This document shows, piece after piece, positions 58,808-64,000 of a DNA stretch of 64,000 nt (positions are counted from its first letter, which is position 1; each line of letters opens with the position of its first letter). The position numbers and the translations under genes are program-made. Source of the stretch: Aquimarina megaterium XH134. GTDB lineage: Bacteria > Bacteroidota > Bacteroidia > Flavobacteriales > Flavobacteriaceae. The DNA lies in the NCBI RefSeq assembly GCF_000520975.1, contig NZ_JACB01000015.1:248001-312000 (forward strand), given 5' to 3'. The notes under the pieces are model-generated. The model made no database searches. It saw nothing but the letters and a program-made list of their open reading frames with translations, and was not told where the DNA came from.

Positions 58808-60436
58808 TTATACCGATTCTAAAACTTTTTTAGAATCTTCTGTCTTGTTGTATAAAATTTCTTTTTCGCCAAATAATCGCTCGGATATTATATTTCCATC
58901 CATACAGTACTGAACCAATTTATCAGATTGAATAATAGGGTTAGACTCATCTGTGTATTTTATACTACTTATGAATTCTAGCCATGGTTCCTGTCCCATT
59001 GCATAAACATATACTTCTTTTGGGCTAAATGCTTCAACAAGTGCTTTTCCTCTTTCAAAATTTGATCCTGCCAGTCTTCGTGAAAAATCCTTATCTCTAT
59101 CTATCGTTTCTGTTAACAATGGTCCATATAACCAGGACAAAGGAGCTCCGTCACACTCCATTCCTAAAAATAACACATCAACATCTCCAAGCTCTGCCTG
59201 TACATGTTCATATAATTTTGCAGCCACATTACAAGAATCTGCAACAAAAAGCATTTTAAAATCCCCTACTGCAACATGGTGACATATTTTACATTGTATA
59301 TTTAAATCTGAGTGTTCCCCAATAAAAGGTACACCTGTGATAGTACAGTCATTAAAATGAATGGCTTCCATTTCGTCAATTTCAATCACATTTTCAAAAC
59401 CAATGGCTTGTAGCATTAGTTTTAAGCTTGGATCTTGTAAACTACCGTTTGAAGATCTGGGAACTACGATATTTTTGATTTTATGACGCAATGGGATCAA
59501 CGTTTCAAATAGTATATGATCCTGATGATTATGAGTTATCAAAACATAATCAATTACTTCGGGTAGATCCATATCAGAAAAGCGCGAAACATCTTGATGA
59601 TACCCATAGTAGCTTATCACGGGATCTAGCATGATAGAAATATCTTTTGTTTCTACAAGTATACTCGCATGACCAAAATAACGCATACGCACCTTATCAC
59701 CTGTATATTGATCATATTCCATGGGAGGTTCTGTTGTAAAAAAAGTATCAAATACCTCTTCCTGTTCTTTTGATATTCCTAATAGCTCTTTTATTTCACT
59801 TACAGAACCTGGTATTCGTTTCATTTGGCTTAGTTTATCCAAGCCTTTATGATCAAAAGGAATATCTAAATGCACCTGATTACTATCGGGTAATCGAGGT
59901 GTACTTAATACAAAAGGACGTTCATCATTCTCTGTGATCCATAACAAAATACTTTGCGAGTCTGGATTATAAAATTTACTCTTATACAACAGAGATTCAA
60001 AAAATCTAAAAGAAGGTTGATTATTCAAATCGTAAATTAACTCGACGTATCCTTGTAATATTTCTGGTACTTCATCGTATAGTGGTTCTAACGAAAAACC
60101 TTTGGCCTTACTTTTTAGTAATGCATCTAGTTCTTTGACAGCATCATTAAATGCGATCAAGTCTTTTTGTTTTTGTAAAGTTTCTTCTTTAAGGTTTTTG
60201 ATTTCATCAACACGTTTTCCTCCATAATCAATAAAAGGTCCTCCCAGCATCTTTGGGTTTTTAACTGCTGCTGCATGTGCAGCAGGAGCCTGGATATAAG
60301 AGCTCATTATTTTTAAATGCCGCCCTACTACATTCATTGCTCCAGTAGCTGGAGAAATCAAATGACTCCAGGCATACCAATTATCAAATAAGGGTTCAAT
60401 AACAACATTAGGTTTAAGATATACTTTTGTATTCAT
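58808..60436 (-). CDS. CmlA-like diiron beta-hydroxylase (metallo-beta-lactamase fold)
   Basis: A 542-residue protein. The first 240 residues are a mostly helical domain; residues 250-500 are a metallo-beta-lactamase fold with RYFGHASILVE and DPVISYYG. Metal ligands are visible: HNHQDH gives His302, His304, Asp306 and His307; Glu374 in IGEHSD and Asp400 in VADSCN follow. In CmlA, the enzyme that hydroxylates the carrier-bound precursor in chloramphenicol synthesis, the corresponding positions are, from memory, 305/307/309/310, 377 and 403, a constant offset of three. I could not place the last ligand (His460 in CmlA) with certainty. It should hydroxylate the beta carbon of an amino acid bound to a carrier domain of the NRPS. 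Confidence 0.87.
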   Translation of the reverse strand: MNTKVYLKPNVVIEPLFDNWYAWSHLISPATGAMNVVGRHLKIMSSYIQAPAAHAAAVKNPKMLGGPFIDYGGKRVDEIKNLKEETLQKQKDLIAFNDAVKELDALLKSKAKGFSLEPLYDEVPEILQGYVELIYDLNNQPSFRFFESLLYKSKFYNPDSQSILLWITENDERPFVLSTPRLPDSNQVHLDIPFDHKGLDKLSQMKRIPGSVSEIKELLGISKEQEEVFDTFFTTEPPMEYDQYTGDKVRMRYFGHASILVETKDISIMLDPVISYYGYHQDVSRFSDMDLPEVIDYVLITHNHQDHILFETLIPLRHKIKNIVVPRSSNGSLQDPSLKLMLQAIGFENVIEIDEMEAIHFNDCTITGVPFIGEHSDLNIQCKICHHVAVGDFKMLFVADSCNVAAKLYEHVQAELGDVDVLFLGMECDGAPLSWLYGPLLTETIDRDKDFSRRLAGSNFERGKALVEAFSPKEVYVYAMGQEPWLEFISSIKYTDESNPIIQSDKLVQYCMDGNIISERLFGEKEILYNKTEDSKKVLESV

Positions 60437-60453
60437 TTCTTTTATATTAAATA

Positions 60454-61368
60454 TTAACTGATATAATTTAGGTATGACTTGTATAATGGAAATATGCTTT
60501 TTTCGGAAACTTTGAGCTTTAGCCCTGCATATACCAAAGCATTGTAATACACATTTTTAAGAGGAGCTCCTTTCCATAAAGTTCCAACTCCTTTCTTTGC
60601 ACTCTTGACAGTATGCCAATCTATATTAAAAGAAATTGATTGACTTAACCCATGCACTTGATGCAACATTCCCGAAGGCATATACAAAATATCTCCAGGT
60701 TCTAAAATCGCTTCTTTTATATTTAGGTCTTTGGCTTTGGGAAACTTTTTATAGTCTGGATTTTTGGGATCAAATCTGGACCATCTCCATCCTTTAATAT
60801 AACACTGCTCTTTTTGAGCTCCATCAATTAGAATGAATTGCTTTCTACCCACAACCTGAAAAAACAAATTATGAGTTAAAAGTGTATCAAAATGTAATGG
60901 GGTCAAGCTTCCTGTTGCTCCCATGAAGAATTGAATATAGTTTTGCCATTTCGGCCAATACCATTCGGGCAACAATTCTTTTGGAAAAGGTAATATATCT
61001 GCCAAATACTCTGGAAACATATAAAAAAAAGGAATATCGTGTAAGTATCCCACCGGGTCAGCATCCAGTCCAAGTTTTACATTTTTTTCGTAAGCATCCA
61101 ACAATTCGACATATTGACTAATCAGCATCATTTCTCGTCTACCTTCACTCACTTTACCTACTTTAATAGGAATTTTAACTCCGGTTTCTTTGGCTTTGAA
61201 ATAATCTACATCCCATTCTAAAGCGTTCCAACCCGAAGTCATTCCTCTAATAACTACCGGTTGCCCTTTGTTTACAAAATCCTGGTAAAATTCTTTCCTG
61301 GTTATACCATTTCGAATAGGTATATGTTCAAGAATTTGTTTTTCCTGTATTACTTGAAATTCGTTCAT
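60454..61368 (-). CDS. Cupin-like (JmjC-type) Fe(II)/2-oxoglutarate oxygenase
   Basis: A 304-residue protein of the cupin_8/JmjC-like family. The metal site is HFD in LTPLHFDTLLTHNLFFQVVGRKQF and the distal His in YMPSGMLHQV, with SISFNIDWHT as the last strand. Relatives hydroxylate protein or amino acid side chains. Within the peptide cluster it is a candidate second hydroxylase, complementary to the CmlA-like enzyme, or a tailoring enzyme for the finished peptide. The start codon lies 36 bp after the exporter stop. Confidence 0.88.
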   Translation of the reverse strand: MNEFQVIQEKQILEHIPIRNGITRKEFYQDFVNKGQPVVIRGMTSGWNALEWDVDYFKAKETGVKIPIKVGKVSEGRREMMLISQYVELLDAYEKNVKLGLDADPVGYLHDIPFFYMFPEYLADILPFPKELLPEWYWPKWQNYIQFFMGATGSLTPLHFDTLLTHNLFFQVVGRKQFILIDGAQKEQCYIKGWRWSRFDPKNPDYKKFPKAKDLNIKEAILEPGDILYMPSGMLHQVHGLSQSISFNIDWHTVKSAKKGVGTLWKGAPLKNVYYNALVYAGLKLKVSEKSIFPLYKSYLNYIS

Positions 61369-61404
61369 TGAATTATTACTGATTTTTAAAGTTTATATAA
61401 AGCA

Positions 61405-62736
61405 TCACTTTATACTAGGAGAATTAATATGTGCTGCATTTTTATTATGTTCTGATGGGTCTTTTACTTCTTTTTTAAGTTTTTCTTGATATATAGTATC
61501 TAGATTTCTTATCCCTTTATTTCTTTGAAACAAGTAGGAAACTATTGTTAACATCACTCCAGATATGGTAAAAATTAGGATGATGGCAATTGTAATTGTG
61601 GTTCCCGGAAAATGATTCGAAAATTCGTGAGAAACATCAGAAACAATATTGCTTAGATAATCTACAAAGACCCCTGATAGCATATAAGATAATGGCTCTG
61701 AAGTCCCAATGACTAATCCAACAAATCCTGATAATCTTCCTAACATTTTTGTTGGAACTACAGCTTGAAAAAAAGCATTATTCATAATATCAGAAATAGT
61801 AAACAAAAGAACGGCCAGCATTCCTCCAATAGCCAAAACATAGAGATTAACATTAATCCATAAGCAACCAAGAATGACACCTAACAGGATATTAACATTG
61901 AAAATAGTTCTAATAGGGTGTTCGATCTTTTTACTCATACTCATTACTCCTCCCCCTATCAAAGTACCAATTCCTACTACTGATAATACCAAACCTAAAT
62001 AATACTCATTTGAAAAATCCAATATCAGAGGTGTAAATAGTACTTTAATCAGTCCTATTAAAAAACCTATTATAAAGAAAAAGCCTAGTAACGATCTTAG
62101 TCCTTTTCGTTCTTTTAGAAATTCTTTCACTAATTTCCAGTCCTTTCTAAAATTGAATTCTTCTTCTGTTTTTGAAACAACAACAAATCGTATCATCAAA
62201 AAAGCAAGAATCGAGATCAAAAAAGTGATGATATCAATCATAAATATGCGTTCCATACCGATCATTTTGAATAATACCGGAGAAACTACAGGTACACCAA
62301 TACTTATGGCAGCATAAATTGCGGTTGACACTCCTTGCGCCTTTATCAGTCTATCTTTTGATACTAATGCCGTTGTAGCGACATAAAAAGCACTAAAAAC
62401 AAACATACTGGCTATAGAACCTATTCCCGACACTATCATAATATGCCAGGGTTGTAAATGTTCGAAATAAAAAAGTGACATCAGTATAATACTACCTATA
62501 CCTGTTACAATCTGTCCATAAATGATTATTTTCTTTTTACTCCATCTATCTACAAAACTGCCAATAAATGGTGCTAAAAGAACAGCAGGAGCTGCTTCAA
62601 AAAACCATATCATAGAATATGAAGTAATTGTTCCCTCTGGTTGTTTCAACACCCAGATACTTAAAGCAAAATCGGTTAAATCGGTACCTAATAATGAAAT
62701 CATTATCAGACCTACATATAAAAAGTATTTCTTCAT
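61405..62736 (-). CDS. MFS exporter
   Basis: A 443-residue major facilitator with 12 hydrophobic segments. The loop between helices 2 and 3 (GSFVDRWSKKKIIIYGQ) is the family motif A, and a related DRLIKAQGV lies later. The first helix region (GTDLTDFALSIWVLKQPEGTITSYSMIWFFEAAPAVLLAPFIGS in outline) is like that of macrolide/peptide efflux proteins (MFS_3). In this place it most likely exports the nonribosomal peptide or gives self-protection. Confidence 0.92.
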   Translation of the reverse strand: MKKYFLYVGLIMISLLGTDLTDFALSIWVLKQPEGTITSYSMIWFFEAAPAVLLAPFIGSFVDRWSKKKIIIYGQIVTGIGSIILMSLFYFEHLQPWHIMIVSGIGSIASMFVFSAFYVATTALVSKDRLIKAQGVSTAIYAAISIGVPVVSPVLFKMIGMERIFMIDIITFLISILAFLMIRFVVVSKTEEEFNFRKDWKLVKEFLKERKGLRSLLGFFFIIGFLIGLIKVLFTPLILDFSNEYYLGLVLSVVGIGTLIGGGVMSMSKKIEHPIRTIFNVNILLGVILGCLWINVNLYVLAIGGMLAVLLFTISDIMNNAFFQAVVPTKMLGRLSGFVGLVIGTSEPLSYMLSGVFVDYLSNIVSDVSHEFSNHFPGTTITIAIILIFTISGVMLTIVSYLFQRNKGIRNLDTIYQEKLKKEVKDPSEHNKNAAHINSPSIK

Positions 62737-62858
62737 TAGTTATCTACTACTATTGGAAAGTTTTCTGGGTATGGAAGGTTAAAAATTACATCATTTCAAT
62801 TTTGACCTCTTTTTTGAAAAAAAGGGGCTAGTGATGTTAGGATCATTAGTATTTTTAA

Positions 62859-64000
62859 TTATATCATTTGATCGGCTACTTCTACTATATTACTGATTTT
62901 AAGGAACTCTGAAATTTCTTTTGCATGAGTTTCTTCTAGTATTGTGGTATGTACAGCTGGTATCCCATGTACTATGACCTTCTTACCTGTATATTGTTGT
63001 AATCCATAATCAAATTCTGTTTCATCATTATTGATCATTTCCATTTCTGAATTCGCCAATATTTTTGGAACATACATTGCTCTGAATAATGTAATTTGAG
63101 TATCCAGTTTTTGACCGAGATTCGGTACATATCTATAAGTCGAATTGCTGTAAAGAACTTCTAATTGCCCTTTAATATCATCATCACTTACAGAAAATTC
63201 TGAGCCCTTGGCCAGTTCACAAATCACATCGATCTGCTCGGGTATAGATTTACCTTCGAGTGCTAGCTTTGATCTGGTTAACTCTGAATCGAAGATTTCT
63301 CTTAACTCATCTACTTCTTCATAAAGTAATTCGCGGAATCTTTGTGCTTCATCTATTTGTTCATATATCTCATCACTTACTTCATGAATTTTGGCATCAA
63401 TCATCAATAACTCCTCAACCTCAAACCCTTTATTTCTTAATTGCAATGCCATTTCGAGGGCTACAGCTCCTCCAAAAGAATAACCTCCTAATCTATATGG
63501 GCCAGAAGGGTCTAATTCTTGCATCGCTGTAATAAACGTTTCTGCCATAGCTTCTACAGATTCAGATGTTTTTGATTTTCCGTCTAATCCCGGGCATTGA
63601 AATGCATACATTGGTTGATCATCTCCAAGTGCTTTGGATAATTGTAAATAAGAACCAACAGTACCTGCTGCCGGAGGGGCAAAAAATATTGGTTTCTTAT
63701 TTCCTTTTCCTTGTAAGGTTACCATGACCTTATACGTAAAAAAGTCTGCAGAAGACATTTTCTGAACGAACTTTGAAATGGTAGAGTTTTCGAATATAAC
63801 AGAAACACTCAGTGATGTATTCAATAACAAATTAATGCGAGATATTAATTGTATTGCCAAGATAGAATGGCCTCCCAAAGCAAAGAAATCATCATGTACA
63901 CTAATTCCTTCTATATCTAATAACTCTTCCCATAGTGCAACTAATTGTACCTCTGTATCGTTTCGCGGAGCCACATACTCTACTTTGGATATATCAGAAA
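62859..64000 (-). CDS. Nonribosomal peptide synthetase, C-terminal PCP and thioesterase domains (truncated by window edge)
   Basis: The frame is open to the right edge and begins in the middle of a protein (SDISKVEYVAPRND, the usual linker after an adenylation domain). A carrier domain follows with the LGGHSILA motif, its phosphopantetheine serine codon at 63864-63866. Then comes an integral type I thioesterase with GYSFGGAVALEM (nucleophile Ser codon at 63477-63479) and a late HTTILEETHA segment for the His. It releases the finished peptide by hydrolysis or cyclisation. The adenylation and condensation domains must lie beyond the window. A GTG inside the linker is not the true start. First gene, in view, of the leftward cluster. 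Confidence 0.95.
   Translation of the reverse strand, partial: SDISKVEYVAPRNDTEVQLVALWEELLDIEGISVHDDFFALGGHSILAIQLISRINLLLNTSLSVSVIFENSTISKFVQKMSSADFFTYKVMVTLQGKGNKKPIFFAPPAAGTVGSYLQLSKALGDDQPMYAFQCPGLDGKSKTSESVEAMAETFITAMQELDPSGPYRLGGYSFGGAVALEMALQLRNKGFEVEELLMIDAKIHEVSDEIYEQIDEAQRFRELLYEEVDELREIFDSELTRSKLALEGKSIPEQIDVICELAKGSEFSVSDDDIKGQLEVLYSNSTYRYVPNLGQKLDTQITLFRAMYVPKILANSEMEMINNDETEFDYGLQQYTGKKVIVHGIPAVHTTILEETHAKEISEFLKISNIVEVADQMI

Noticed and set aside
58808..60436. Metallo-beta-lactamase-fold protein as beta-lactamase or lactonase resistance gene
   Set aside because: Size, N-terminal helical domain and the CmlA-like ligand set speak for a diiron hydroxylase.

Overview
The window looks like chromosome of a marine member of the Flavobacteriaceae; an Aquimarina-like organism is my best guess. 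This rests on the AT-rich composition, Bacteroidetes-type -7 boxes (TAnnTTTG), a type IX secretion sorting domain, a DUF5686 protein, a membrane pyrophosphatase with the Bacteroidetes-style tail, a LytS/LytTR pair and an UpxY-type NusG paralogue. No rRNA, tRNA, CRISPR array or intact insertion sequence was seen.

Left part (1-14.0 kb): the tail of an unidentified gene, a DegT-type sugar aminotransferase, a large SNF2 helicase, a secreted amidohydrolase with a phosphodiester-glycosidase-like protein, an odd C-rich intergenic block of hairpins, a small winged-helix-type regulator translationally coupled to a 59-residue membrane peptide, a LysE exporter, a LytS/LytTR two-component pair, a secreted protein of unknown function, and two tandem secreted esterase-fold proteins with C-terminal TPR-like tails. 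The second of these has lost its nucleophile serine.

Middle part (14.0-36.8 kb): mostly housekeeping. It holds fabD, a 946-residue T9SS cargo protein with FG-GAP-like repeats, a fructosamine-kinase-family gene coupled to a 2TM-dihydrofolate reductase fusion, a class V aminotransferase, a CBM48 protein, an ergothioneine operon (egtB-egtD-DUF427), thyA, a NupC transporter with an extra N-terminal domain, a bifunctional-nuclease-family gene, etfB-etfA, pdhB, a DUF5686 protein, pyrophosphatase and a secreted protein broken by one base in an A7 tract.

36.8-53.2 kb: a Na+-type membrane pyrophosphatase and an App1-type phosphatase. Next comes a compact DNA-damage-type cassette: an S24/LexA-like repressor divergent from a DUF559-like nuclease gene, a radical SAM DNA-repair-type gene and its partner, with GGAA/TTCC palindromes in the shared promoter. 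After these are a small coiled-coil lipoprotein, nitroreductase, methyltransferase, pentapeptide-repeat protein, a formylglycine-generating-enzyme-like lipoprotein, a metallopeptidase lipoprotein operon and an OmpR-type two-component system facing 10-bp direct repeats.

Right part (53.2-64.0 kb): accessory DNA. A decayed sulfatase tail precedes the end of a leftward nonribosomal peptide cluster: NRPS (cut by the window edge, PCP-TE visible), MFS exporter, JmjC/cupin-like oxygenase, a CmlA-like diiron beta-hydroxylase, type II thioesterase, aspartate kinase, NusG/UpxY antiterminator and 2,4-diaminobutyrate aminotransferase. Together these suggest a peptide containing diaminobutyrate and beta-hydroxylated residues. 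Its expression may depend on the dedicated antiterminator, because an intrinsic terminator lies inside the operon.
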